DNA from: Cylindrotheca closterium
Taxonomy: Eukaryota; Bacillariophyta; Bacillariophyceae; Bacillariales; Bacillariaceae
DNA: 57,198 nucleotides
Direction of reading: 5' to 3'
Assembly: GCA_933822405.4 (NCBI GenBank)
Contig: CAKOGP040002469.1
Coordinates: forward strand, 1-57,198
Position 1 is the stretch's first letter. Each line of letters opens with the position of its first letter. The notes beneath the pieces are model-generated. The model saw nothing but the letters and a program-made list of their open reading frames with translations. It did not search any database and was not told the DNA's origin. Positions 1-10,084 of the stretch are shown here, in pieces. Both the position numbers and the translations under genes were made by a program.

Positions 1-498
1 GATTGATCTATATACTTCTATATACTGTAAATTCACATACTTAGAAGGCAACAATACCTGGACAGCTAAATCGCAGTCAATTGAACAGGTAGATTGCAGG
101 CGGCAGTGGATCGCTTACTTCTAACATGTGTGGAACAGGTTGATCACAATTGCTTCCACTGCCTGTGATGCTACTACGTTTGCGTGCTTTGATACTAGTA
201 GTAAATGGCGGTTTGACAGTAAAATATGGTCCTCAAAGCAGGCCTCAATTGTCCCTCATTGTGAATTGTCCCTCATCATATTGGTCACTGTGAATTGTAG
301 TCCCTCGCATATTGAATATCGTCCCTCACATCGTCCCTCATATGTCGTCCCCCTCTCCATCGTCGGATATCGTACGTACAAATATTATGTTGTTAGTTGC
401 GGGCAACATCAACAACAACAACAACAGCAGCATAGTTGGAAGACAGTTTCCACTACGTTTCATATGGTCTCACGTTCTCATCAGCTCCAATTATTGCA
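1..498. other. Intergenic, short repeats
   Basis: No gene is supported here. Several copies of GTCCCTC(A/G) lie between about 249 and 345, and a CAA-rich run lies at 405-430. Open frames across this stretch start at non-ATG codons and look random. Confidence 0.5.
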
Positions 499-742
499 AT
501 GGAAGCAACAGCCGACAGCGAGAATGACTTCCGCTTCATATCATGGAGCGGGCTACTTGGGGCCACCGTGACGGTCCTCATGACCACCTTGGACGATTCC
601 ATTTGGCTCGTTTCGTTTGTGGGAACCTCCTCTCTTCCAAAGGCAGCACGTGTGGTGAATGCAGCAACCTTTCTATCCACATTAATGGGACTGGCATTGT
701 TGTGTTGCGCGCTTGCGATAATCCTGGAACAACTATTTCTTG

Positions 743-810
<68 letters not shown>

Positions 811-1380
811 GGAATAATAAACGAGGCTGCAGATGAACATGTGCTCGAGCTCCGATTGCAATGGATCGCCGTCGTCTTTTGTTGGATGCTCGCAGCTTTC
901 TTCTATATTAAAAAAAAACAACTCAAAAGGAGGCGACGCCGGCAACAGCAAGAAGAGGCTTCTCGACTAAAGGATAATGGTGATGATAATGGTGATGCAG
1001 AGAATAAAGGATCTTATGGAAGTATGCTTCCCCAACCACACGAAAAAGAAAAATCCGAATCATCACTACCACCTGAAAAGGAAGATGACTCTCCGCAGGC
1101 CACCAGCCAACCATGGACGATTGTGCTGCTGACGACTATGGGATTCTTGGACGAAGTTTCTTACTTCCCAGCGTTGATTGTTGGCCACATTTTCTCCGTC
1201 TGGGAACTATTGGCGGGGACGCTATTGGCGGGAATTGCCATGCTCGGGATACAAGCCTTTTTGGCATCTCAGTGCAAACCGTTCATTGACTTTTTGGATG
1301 ACCATGTCAAGCTTCATGGGATCATTGCTTTGTTTGCCCTCATTCTTACCATTCAGCTGATATTGGAGTATTTGCTGTGA
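499..1380 (+). CDS. Membrane protein with two related hydrophobic blocks, 293 aa
   Basis: Start taken at the first ATG in frame (499); the frame is open further upstream but only from TTG. Two hydrophobic blocks (about residues 15-80 and 215-293) are joined by a charged, Lys/Arg/Glu-rich linker. Each block opens with a similar acidic motif, TTLDDSIWL in the first and GFLDEVSYFP in the second. This suggests an internally duplicated transporter-like fold, resembling in outline the LysE/CadD-type exporters; that is inference from layout only. A TCA microsatellite inside the gene encodes about 22 consecutive serines (residues about 82-104), at the end of the first block, so its length probably varies between alleles. 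The protein ends directly after the last helix. Function unknown; I am fairly sure it is a real gene because both blocks stay open and hydrophobic. Confidence 0.6.
743..810 (+). repeat. (TCA)n microsatellite coding poly-Ser
   Basis: About 22 uninterrupted TCA units inside the coding frame of the membrane protein. The other frames read as poly-Ile, poly-His or poly-Met and are not genes. Confidence 0.95.
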
Positions 1381-1395
1381 AAGTATACTATAATA

Positions 1396-1432
1396 GCAGT
1401 CAGGCAGGCAGGCAGTCAGGCAGACAGGCAGC
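1396..1432 (+). repeat. CAGG-type short tandem repeat
   Basis: Imperfect tetranucleotide repeat (CAGG/CAGT/CAGA) just after the stop codon of the membrane protein. Confidence 0.8.
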
Positions 1433-1659
1433 TATCAATATATACATGGTGAGTGACAACATCTGATACAATTCCGAGCAAGAGAATGGCCTGCCTACTG
1501 TGCGCCCGCAAATGTCAAGTGTATAGCTGAAGCATACATGTCAAATGACTGCATGATTACTATTTCACACCAAAGACTCACTGTAATTCTTACATGTAGT
1601 CCTATACGTAATAGTAAAGCTATTTATAGATAACTATGCAACTATACCTACTACCATGC

Positions 1660-2644
1660 CTATTCATGGTCTAGCACCAAGTCCTCTGGAGCTTCTACAC
1701 TTTGGTTCATTTTTGGAACCGCAGCCAGTTGGATTCCCATCTATATAATATAAAAAAAAGGTGGTGAATAATATTAGGAATGGGTGAAGATCATCGATGA
1801 CGACAGTCACAATAACTTATTGTTGTTGCGCAATAAGCATTGCAAGATTGATTCATTCTTCAATAATATGAAAACTTACCCAAATCAACCAAATGGGAAA
1901 GATGATAATCTGATTGGCAGATGAAATGTAAACGGCAACTTCTGAGAAGAGTTTCCAATGTTGGAATCGCAAGACTTCGGCTGCAATGTCCACCACGTTG
2001 AGACAGGCAATCAGCACGCCAAAAAAGGCCCATTTCTTGCTGAAAACGGACCCGGCCACCGTTGTCGAATTGTGAATGAGAACCAATATCACCACCATTG
2101 CCATGTATTCAATGGTATCGGCCCAAAGCAAGAATCCAGTGGAGGCAATCGAAACCACTTCCAGAGTCTTCCAACCAATCCGATCCACTTCTCCGGTCGT
2201 CATGTCTTGTAATGCATACCATTTATCCAAGGTAAAGCTGTTTGCCATCCAATGTTGTGCGTGTGCACTGCCATGGAAGAGCATCCGGACCACTAATTCC
2301 ACAATGGCCGCCATTGCTCCGACAAAGGCAATGGTCCCATTGACACCAATTTTAGTAGTACCATTGGCCGACTGAATCCAGGCAAACCGAAAGAGAACGG
2401 TCGCCACAACGATCCATCCCAACACATGCATCGTACTGTAGGTTGCCCAAAGATCCAATATGAGTGATCGTTGACCCGTCCATTGTCCTTTGACGTAGTA
2501 CCCGTCCATGTCGGTCCAATCGTCAAAATTAAAGGGAGCGCTGGACAGTGGCTGATCAAAGAGGACGGATCGAATGACGCCGCTTCCGAAAAAGAGAATG
2601 GCTGCCAAGTAGCAAAACGGATCACACTTGCGGTTTTGGCTCAT
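1660..2644 (-). CDS. Six-helix membrane protein, copy 1 (two exons, 281 aa)
   Basis: Exon 1 is 2644..1880 and exon 2 is 1740..1660. The 139-bp intron begins with GTAAGT at 1879 and ends in TATAG at 1741. Without splicing the frame ends in a foreign tail; with splicing it continues ...WLIW-MGIQLAAVPKM..., matching WLMW-LGVQLAQAPTA of the neighbouring copy. About six hydrophobic segments are seen. Conserved positions shared with copy 2 include an acidic residue in a helix (IVEL), the motif DTIEY and DIAAEVLRF near the C-terminus. I recognise no domain; function unknown. Same orientation as copy 2, so a tandem duplication is likely. ATG at 2644 is followed by a short N-terminus and the first helix, as in copy 2. 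Confidence 0.8.
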
Positions 2645-3279
2645 ATTTGTTTCTGTGCTTGTATAGTTCTACTATAGTAAAGGTATGTATAATTTGAAAT
2701 TGGAATGTCGTTTCGTCGTGTGGATGATATATAAGGAGAGGTTGATTTCAGCTCTGATGTTTGGCTTCTATTTCTGATGTTTCTGATGTGCCAGATGGAC
2801 GATGCTGATGCTGTGGTTCCAAACTTTTACAATTAGAATGGATTGACTACTGTTGGTTTTATTGGTCGTTGCAAGTAGTATTTTAATAGTAGTATTGCGT
2901 TGAGGATATGTGGTATATACTCATTCAGCTGCAATAATCCTACAGTAATATTTAGAAAATCATGTGCATTCTTGCACGATAAATGATGAAAGCAGGCATC
3001 GATTTTCGTTTGGCGAAACAATCCTGCGATATGATTGGGCGACGCGGTGAAAATTCTCGTGCCTGACTCACGCTCGAGAAACTCTCGGAACCCTGGTACC
3101 GGTACGAGTACCAGTAACATTCATGCTTCAGAGCCACACACTGAACATCGATCAATACCGGTAGTACGGTACCAATGTAAAACGATTGAAAACTATTTTA
3201 AAATAAAGTTCACTATTATATGTATATATGTATGTACCTGTAGACTATGGTCAATAGAATGTCAATGACATAACTTCTT
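2645..3279. other. Intergenic between the two six-helix genes
   Basis: No gene is supported. It holds two copies of the palindrome TACCGGTA (3097-3104 and 3156-3163) within a GGTACC-rich patch, and should contain the promoter of the 1660-2644 gene. Confidence 0.5.
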
Positions 3280-4134
3280 TTAATCATGCCCAGCTGCATC
3301 ACCTTCCATCTGGGCAATGCTGATTTCTTGTTTCATTGCCGTGGGAGCTTGAGCCAGCTGAACCCCGAGCCACATTAGCCAGTTGGGGAATAGAATGCAT
3401 CTATTGGCGGTGGAAATCCAAAAGCAGATTTGAGAAAACAATCGCCAGTTGTTGAATCGTAGCACTTCGGCTGCGACATCCAAAATACAGAAAAAGGCAA
3501 TCCCCAATCCAAAGCAAGACCAGGACGTGGAAAGGGGAGATGCTTGGCCCTTTGTTGAAATGAATAGTAAAATCAATACAGTAGCCAAGAAGAAATATTC
3601 GATAGTGTCCACCCATAGCAACATGCCATGCGCAGCAATGGACACCACTTCCAGGACCTTCCATCCCAGCAAATCCTGTTGATCTGCTCCCAGACCCTCA
3701 ATTTCATACCAATTCTCCATGGTAAAGTCAGATGCCATCCATTGAAGTGCCATCATGCTACCAAAGGTCAGCATATGAACTAGAAGCTCCACAATGGCAA
3801 TCGTGGCACCCAAAAAGGCGACTGAGCAATGCAAGCCCATACTGTGGGTGCCGCGGGAAGATTGAAGCCAGGCTGCCCGGAATAGGACCGTGGCTGTAAT
3901 GATCCATGCCAGAATATGTAGAATGCCTTGAATAATTCGAAGCGAATGCAAAACTCCGTCAATGTCCTCCCATTGATTCCGAATGTATTCTCCATCCAAG
4001 GCCTTCATGAGACCAAAATTGGTTTCCGAGTGGCTTCCATGTCGTCTTCCAAAAAGGATGGTCCGGAAAATTCCGCTCACCACAAAAAAGATTGCGGCAA
4101 AGAAGCAAGAACCATCAATTCTACGCATGCCCAT
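3280..4134 (-). CDS. Six-helix membrane protein, copy 2 (single exon, 284 aa)
   Basis: Paralogue of the gene at 1660-2644 over its whole length. Shared features are the N-terminal helix preceded by a Cys, the block HILAWIITATVLFRAAW, the helix IVELLVHML, QWMA followed by a WY pair, GWKVLEVVSIA, DTIEY and DVAAEVLRFNNW. About six membrane segments are predicted by eye. It has no intron at the position where copy 1 has one. The C-terminal tail is charged and differs between copies. No known family recognised; a membrane sensor or channel-like role would be speculation. ATG at 4134, with another Met two codons later. Confidence 0.8.
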   Translation of the reverse strand: MGMRRIDGSCFFAAIFFVVSGIFRTILFGRRHGSHSETNFGLMKALDGEYIRNQWEDIDGVLHSLRIIQGILHILAWIITATVLFRAAWLQSSRGTHSMGLHCSVAFLGATIAIVELLVHMLTFGSMMALQWMASDFTMENWYEIEGLGADQQDLLGWKVLEVVSIAAHGMLLWVDTIEYFFLATVLILLFISTKGQASPLSTSWSCFGLGIAFFCILDVAAEVLRFNNWRLFSQICFWISTANRCILFPNWLMWLGVQLAQAPTAMKQEISIAQMEGDAAGHD

Positions 4135-4760
4135 GATTGAATGCTATTGTTATTCTTATTGTACTGTGCTGTGCTGTGCTGTACTGTACTGAATGGACAG
4201 GAACGAATGGGATAAAGTGATAAGGCTGAGAATACAGTCCTTCAGTACGAGTCGAGTCATCAATATCGTCGTTGTTCGAACGATTGACTTGATATACAGA
4301 ACACGTATGACAGATGACAGACGATATACTGCGCGTGCAAGTCACGAGCGCGAGAAATCTTTCTCGAAAGATCCCGGAGTCATTCGGCATTTTCGTTCGC
4401 GAGTGTCTACCTAGTGGCAATGACTTGTCGCAGGGGGGAGATACTAAAGAGGAGCATGTATACTACTCGTAGTAATAATAAAACACTATATTGTACCTCC
4501 ATAGTGTATCATACAATTTTCAAAAATTATAGGAGCTTCGTTGTTTCGGAAGCCGTATCGGAAGAAGCCGGCTCCTCGAGTCCTAGTAGTACTATCTTCT
4601 TGGCTGGCTGGCATCCAGCAGGAATTTTACCATCATAATCATCATGCAAACCAGGTTGTTCATTCCTCCGAAGATACTGTGGGGGGTTGGAAAGGCTATG
4701 CTGTGGTCAAACATGGATGAGTCGGATTGTGGCGGCAAAAATGACCTTCGTCTTCTTCTT

Positions 4761-4878
4761 TTAATTCTGTCCTCACAAGGAGAAAAGGGTATAACTGCAC
4801 AGGGTATGGTCTGCAAAGACATAACGTGCCGTAAAGGCTTGGAGTCGACTTCTTAATTCTGTCCTCACAAGGAGAAAA
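4761..4878 (+). repeat. 26-bp direct repeat, two copies 92 bp apart
   Basis: The same 26 bases, beginning TTAATTCTGTCC and ending GGAGAAAA, occur at 4761-4786 and 4853-4878 without mismatch. The sequence between is unique. Confidence 0.9.
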
Positions 4879-5339
4879 TCTTGGGCCACTACTAGTAGCT
4901 GCTATTATATACTGCTGGACACTGTGCTGCTACCTTACCGGTATCTGTATTTCAACAGTAGAAGAATTGCCAGTGTCGAACTCTTCTCCTTTTCTCTTCG
5001 GGAAAACGTATGGTATGGCATGACATGGTACAATTATTACCGGTATTGGTACAGGGGTTCCGAGTAGGCATCAAAGTTTTTCCAATTCAGTCGCTGGTAG
5101 GGTACCGGGTACTGTACAGCACCAGGGACTGTACTGCACCGATACCAAATTTAGTTTGAGGCAGGGGCTCCCTCCTATTGGTAGCTGGAGTTCTGTTTTC
5201 CTTCGCTTCAGAAATCTGTTGATTCATTCTCTTGAACACCCGCGTACCGGTACCGGTAACTACTTGACCATGTACAACAGTACACGTTTATTTTCTAGTT
5301 GACTGCATCGATTTTATGATTGTGTGTCGTCAGTCAGGT

Positions 5340-5631
5340 GTCTGATCAAGAATCGAACACGCTGTGAACGGATACTGTATATCAAAAAATTGTTTGGAGA
5401 TTGCAACCTTCGTCTGATCAGGATCTCTTGATATATGTTCGGTTTGCGCTGGTAATTTGACGCGTGAGATGAATTTGTCGCGATAGTATTCTGAAAACGC
5501 AAGATCCAAAAAATTGTGTCTGATCGAAGTGGATATACGCAAATTTCCCTAGGTATGGATTCAAATTGTGTAGAATCAGTATCGTAGTGTTTACGGAAAA
5601 CAGCGCAATGTTGGACTATAATGTCTGATCA
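5340..5631 (+). promoter_or_regulatory. Four GTCTGATC words upstream of HSF gene A
   Basis: GTCTGATC occurs at 5340, 5412, 5518 and 5623, spaced 72, 106 and 105 bp, with the last copy 24 bp before the ATG at 5647. Three of the four continue GTCTGATCA. It may be a cis element or a decayed tandem repeat; function is inferred only from repetition and position. Confidence 0.35.
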
Positions 5632-5646
5632 AAAAAGGGTGACGGC

Positions 5647-6928
5647 ATGGAAACGACAGTTCTCATTATGCTCCGATCACTGTCTTTATTCACACATAAA
5701 AAATCAAAAAATCACAGTCACAGCAAAAACCATTTCATGACTCATCATTCACATCCAGCAACAAGGCAGACCCCCGAGGGTGGATCGGCGACTCATCATC
5801 TATCGTTCCCGGAGAAGGTCTATCATGTGTTGAAGCTGTGCGAAGAGAATGGCAGAACTGACGTAATATCTTGGGTGAACGACGGCACTGCCTTGAAGGT
5901 ACATAATCTAAAAGAGTTCGAACAACACTTCCTTCCCAACTATTTCAACACCAAGAAGTATGCCAGCTTCACTCGAACGCTATGTGCCTATGGCTTTAGT
6001 GGTGTTCGCACGGGACGGCAACCGGGCATTTGTAAGTACAAACACTTCATTCTGGACATGGCTCCTCCTGCTGCCTCTTGATGTTATCATGTTGTGCTTT
6101 TCATGGACCTCACATCATGTCATTCGTAATAATGTCATTCTTCACACAGACTCGCACCCGGCCTTTAATCGCAATGATCCGGCAACCCCTTGTCTGATGA
6201 GAAGGATAAAGAAAAAGAGGAGTTCAGGGTCTTCAGCAAGTTCCAATTCTTCCAATGAGGCATCATCGAACAATCGTCGTCTATCTACTACTACCAACAG
6301 GACAAGACATCATGATGAAATTGTTGGCGAGCAAAGGTTCCAGTTTCCATCCTATTTTAATGGTACACGGTGTGAAGATCACAGTACTAGCAGTGGCATA
6401 GTAGGCGTCGGTGGATTTTGTCATTCAGTTGCTTCTCAAGCCGCGGATCGGTTAACACACATGATGTCCCTCGTTCCACCAGGATCTGATTTGGTTGGTA
6501 CATTTGAGAGTGAAGATCACAACAGTACGAGAGTCGGGTCTTCCCGAAACCTCACTGGGTCGACTTCCAGCATTGGGAACTCAACTTCTTCCTATCACCA
6601 CACTGCTGCAATAAGCCCAAGTGATGTAGAGGATGATGGACAAGGTGAAAGACAGACAACCAGCACTCCGACGTATAATGCCATGCTTGGCGCTGCCCAC
6701 GTAGCACCGACCACGACAGCACTAACACAAGCAGCAGCAAGGGAAACGACTGAGAACAGAATGAATCTCCAAATACATTGCTTTGGTGCAAACAAGGAAG
6801 GCAATTTTGAACCAATACCTCTATCAGGTCAAGGCAATGGGCAAACAAACTATAGTCTACCTACTGACTATTCACAGGCGGAACTACTGCCCGACTCTTG
6901 GGAGCCGCGAAGAATTCATGAAGTATGA
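5647..6928 (+). CDS. HSF-type transcription factor A, no membrane domain (387 aa)
   Basis: Exon 1 is 5647..6031 and exon 2 is 6150..6928, with a 118-bp GTAAGT...CACAG intron. Splicing joins PGI to YSHPAFNRNDP, completing the HSF DNA-binding domain (residues about 53-145), a winged helix-turn-helix expected to act in the nucleus. Recognisable elements are FPEKVYHVL, ISWVNDG, LPNYFNTKKYASFTR and YGF. The recognition helix reads SFTRTLCAYGF where canonical HSFs have SFxRQLNxYGF, so the Arg is kept but Gln and Asn are replaced. A basic stretch MRRIKKK follows. The C-terminal half is Ser/Thr-rich and low in complexity, with a motif PPGSDLVGTFE shared with copy B. It ends at EPRRIHEV, just where copy B reads EPRTVEEIM and continues into its membrane domain. 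First gene of a tandem trio. The start could also be an internal Met. Confidence 0.85.
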
Positions 6929-7743
6929 GTCAGTCAGTCATCCGGACGACTGCTACAGGAACAGAGGATAGTAGTACCGTATCATTTCAAGTACTACAAA
7001 GCAGATTGCTTTGGACCTCCCAGCAGTACGACGCTTTCCAACTACTTTGCCCCTGGGAACCTGCCAAGCAAGCACCAGCCATCATTGCTGGTGGGTGAAT
7101 TAATCCGTCATTGCCGCTCGTGGCTGGGCCTTCTAGCAGTACTAGCAGTAGACTTGAGGCAGCTTTTTCTTCCACTCATCTTCAGAATAACATTCTCTTA
7201 CCAATACCGCCAGGTAGGGCAACGTCAGAAGTTACCACCTGCTTCCTGTGATCCTCTTATTGAAAGTAATTACTGTTCTGTAGGTTGGGTAGGCAGATCG
7301 CCCGCAATCCGCAATAATTAAAAATACCATGTTCATTACCGTGATACCAGTACAACGACTTAGAGATTCTCCGCATTTGCGTTTTCAAATACACTAAAAC
7401 GGTAACACGCGCATGTACACCCTGTTCTGGTTCTGTTGTGCCTTCGCCTTGCTTGAACCTCAGTTGCCAGTGATGGAGCTTGTTAAATGTTTGTGTTTTT
7501 CCAAGATGTTCCCTCGATTGCGAAATTCAAGGTGTTCTCATTTTGCACATATCGAATCTCTTGGGTCCCCCAAAATGTTCGGTCCGCACAGTTTGATACG
7601 AAGAATGCTCACAGAACACATGGAATGATTTTCCGACCTCGTTGAATGTACGGTAGTCGTATCATCTGCTGCATATATATTGCAACACACTCACTCATCA
7701 CACAACCTGTGAGATCCACTTGCACTATTTGAACGAGACCAAC
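6929..7743. other. Intergenic between HSF A and HSF B, possible tail remnant
   Basis: No intact gene. Around 6970-6990 the sequence resembles the coding sequence for IVPHHF in the membrane domain of copy B, so the start of this stretch may be a decayed part of copy A. A TATA-like run (CATATATATTG) lies near 7672, about 70 bp before the HSF B start. Confidence 0.35.
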
Positions 7744-9307
7744 ATGGCAAATATTTCTCATCTATCGTTCCCTGAAAAGGTCTACCAGGTGTTGCAACTC
7801 TGCGAGGAGAATGGCAGAACCGACATCATTTCCTGGATGAACGATGGGACAGCCTTCAAAGTGCACGATTTGAAAGAGTTCGAACGAGACTTCCTTCCCA
7901 ACTATTTCAACACGAAGAAGTATGCGAGCTTCACTCGAACGCTATGTGCCTATGGCTTTACTGGTGTCCGGACAGGAAGACAAACTGGAATTTGTAAGAA
8001 ACATTTCATGAAAATGCTGTTATTGTGTTGCCTTTTCAATCGGATGCAATTCAGGACTTCGCAAATATTTGCTTGCGATTCACGACCTCACTCTTGTACT
8101 TTCCACGTTTCACACAGATTCGCACCCAGACTTCAATCGCAATGACCCAGCTGCTCCTTCTCTGATGAGGAGAGTAAAGAAAACCCAGAAATCAGCTTCC
8201 AGTCCCTCCATTACTAAGAGTCGTAGTGGCAGTGAAGCTGCCTTGGGTGGATCTTTTCATTCTGTCGGAGCCAAGATTGCTGATGGGTTGACATACTTGC
8301 TGGTACGCCTCCCACCAGGAGCGGAAGTTGTCGGTACATTTGATGCTGGCAAATTCAAATCGAACCCTGCCTACCACAACCCCCCGAAGCCGATTGCCCA
8401 TCACGATTCAGTGACCAAAAGTATACCCGAGGACGTCCGAGATGAAATATACTCGATCAATAAGGATTTCAGTGGCGACATGGGAGCTGATGAACTGGAG
8501 CCGACCAAAATGTTTCCACCAACGGACATGGATGCCACGAAACAAGACAACGGCTTCTTTGACGACGACGCTTTTGAGCCAATTCCGATGAGCTATGAAG
8601 AACAAGAACCGGCGGTCTCTTTCGAGCCAAGAACCGTGGAAGAAATCATGGAAACTCCAATGGACTTGAACTTGTGGTACAAGTGCTTTCCGATCATTCC
8701 AACTGCCAAAGTTGCAGCTTGTGTGGAATACGCCTCGCCGTTTTCGATGCCTCTCCTTTGTCAATATTTGGACATGTCATCCTTTGGAATGGCGTGGGTG
8801 TACGTCTTCTCTGTGGGGCATACAATTCAGGCCTTGCTCACTGATTATGGACCGAATTCTGAATACTTCAGACTCAGTCCGACGATTGGTATAGTACCAC
8901 ATCATTTCATGGATATCATGTGGATGCATACCCACTTTGCCGGTCTGGTCTTGTACCCAGCTCTCTTTGGTCCTGACGCGATGGTACTCTTCAAGGCCTT
9001 CATATTCACCCAGCCGTTGAATCTTGCAGCTGGCCTCAAGACAAACTACAATTATATCGAAACCAAATCAGGGGCTTGGGAGGATGGAAGGTTTTGGGTC
9101 GCAGAGATTGTGAGATGGGTCATGTTGGGATCTATAGCTGCCTTTCTTACTATATTGGCAGGAGAAAGCTATGGTATTGAAAATCTGAAAGTCATTGGAC
9201 TTTTTGTCTCGAATTTATCGGTATTGTGGGCTTGGGGATCCTACCAGACGCTGCTCTCCTATCATGAGAGTGTTGAAAACAAGATTATGGCCAAGAAAGT
9301 CGATTAG
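7744..9307 (+). CDS. HSF-type DNA-binding domain fused to a multi-helix membrane domain (479 aa)
   Basis: Exon 1 is 7744..7993 and exon 2 is 8118..9307, with a 124-bp GTAAGA...CACAG intron. The start is the first ATG; the frame is open upstream only from TTG. Residues about 5-100 form an HSF DNA-binding domain (LSFPEKVYQVL, ISWMNDGTAF, LPNYFNTKKYASFTR, then YSHPDFNRNDP across the junction). Again the recognition helix is RTLC instead of RQLN. A basic MRRVKK and a linker with RLPPGAEVVGTFD follow. From MDLNLWYK (about residue 270) to the end there is a roughly 220-residue domain with about four hydrophobic helices and the histidine-containing motifs VPHHFMD and WMHTH. Exon 2 is one open frame, so the fusion is encoded directly. 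The membrane domain is not one I recognise. A membrane-held factor released by proteolysis is a possible mode of action, by inference. Confidence 0.85.
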
Positions 9308-10084
9308 TCGACTGATTTTGGCTACCTCTACCAACTGCTTTCCAACATTTCCAGAACTAATTTTTTAAAATAAATAATACATGTGCATGCTAAGATTTCA
9401 CACAGAATGGGAATAGAGACGACGTCCTCTACTGTACTTGTGCGTCATTGTTGATCTGAATCAATCATAGAAACTCAGCAAAATAGATGTGTACTCAAGT
9501 CTCGTTGTCTCGCACTCAAAAAGGAGCCATTGGTTGCAGCATTGCTATATTGCTGTTTGATGAGTCATTGTTGATGTGAACCAATCATAGGAAAATCTAC
9601 AAAATATATGTGTAATAGTCTCGTTGTCTAGCACTCAAAAAAGAGCCATTGGTTGCAGCATTGTTGCATTGTTGCATTGTTGCATTGCTGGATTGCTGGA
9701 TTATGGTGATGATGATGATGATGGCATGCATGATGGTGGCTGATTGTTTGGCATATCATTTGTGTTGTGATTTTAAGACGTGATGTATTACCTAGCTTGC
9801 TGGGAGAGCCATTGTCCTAATACCGGTAAGGTACAGTATATCCCGGATTACGTACACCTGATCGGAAGTGCATAATGTGTGTTGAATGAGAACTTGTAGC
9901 GGAGAATATTGTGGTAAATAATCGCTCTTGTGGGATCGAAATACTGGAAGTACCGGTATCGTGTGAAATGTTTGAGAAACATCTTGATCCCACAGTATAA
10001 AAAACAGATGGTGAAATGCATCATACCACGCTTCTACGAAACAAATAAACTGTTTTATTTAGTACTCACATATTATTTTATAAA
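9308..10084. other. Intergenic with 120-bp tandem duplication
   Basis: No gene is supported. It contains the duplication at 9444-9672, ATTGTTGC/GATGAT simple repeats (about 9660-9725) and two TACCGGTA palindromes (9821 and 9951). It separates HSF B from HSF C. Confidence 0.5.
9444..9672 (+). repeat. Tandem duplication, period about 120 bp
   Basis: The segment starting GTCATTGTTGAT at 9444 recurs at 9564 with scattered differences, including the shared words CAATCATAG, TCTCGTTGTCT and GAGCCATTGGTTGCAGCATTG. It grades into an ATTGTTGC microsatellite. Confidence 0.85.

Larger units (their letters stand above)
4135..5646. other. Long intergenic region, repeat-rich
   Basis: No coding sequence is supported; short open frames here lack conserved content. 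It holds a GTGCT/GTACT pentamer repeat (4161-4190), a perfect 26-bp direct repeat (4761-4786 and 4853-4878), four TACCGGTA palindromes (4936, 5038, 5245, 5251) and four GTCTGATC words upstream of the first HSF gene. Confidence 0.6.

Noticed and set aside
128..571. 147-codon plus-strand frame with a Gln run
   Set aside because: It begins in a simple-repeat region, overlaps the real gene start in another frame and has no domain.
543..836. Open frames of poly-Ile and, on the minus strand, poly-Met
   Set aside because: They are other-frame readings of the TCA microsatellite inside the membrane-protein gene.
5335..5365. GTTCGATTC-like stretch suggesting a tRNA T-arm on the minus strand
   Set aside because: No matching acceptor, D- or anticodon arm could be folded around it.
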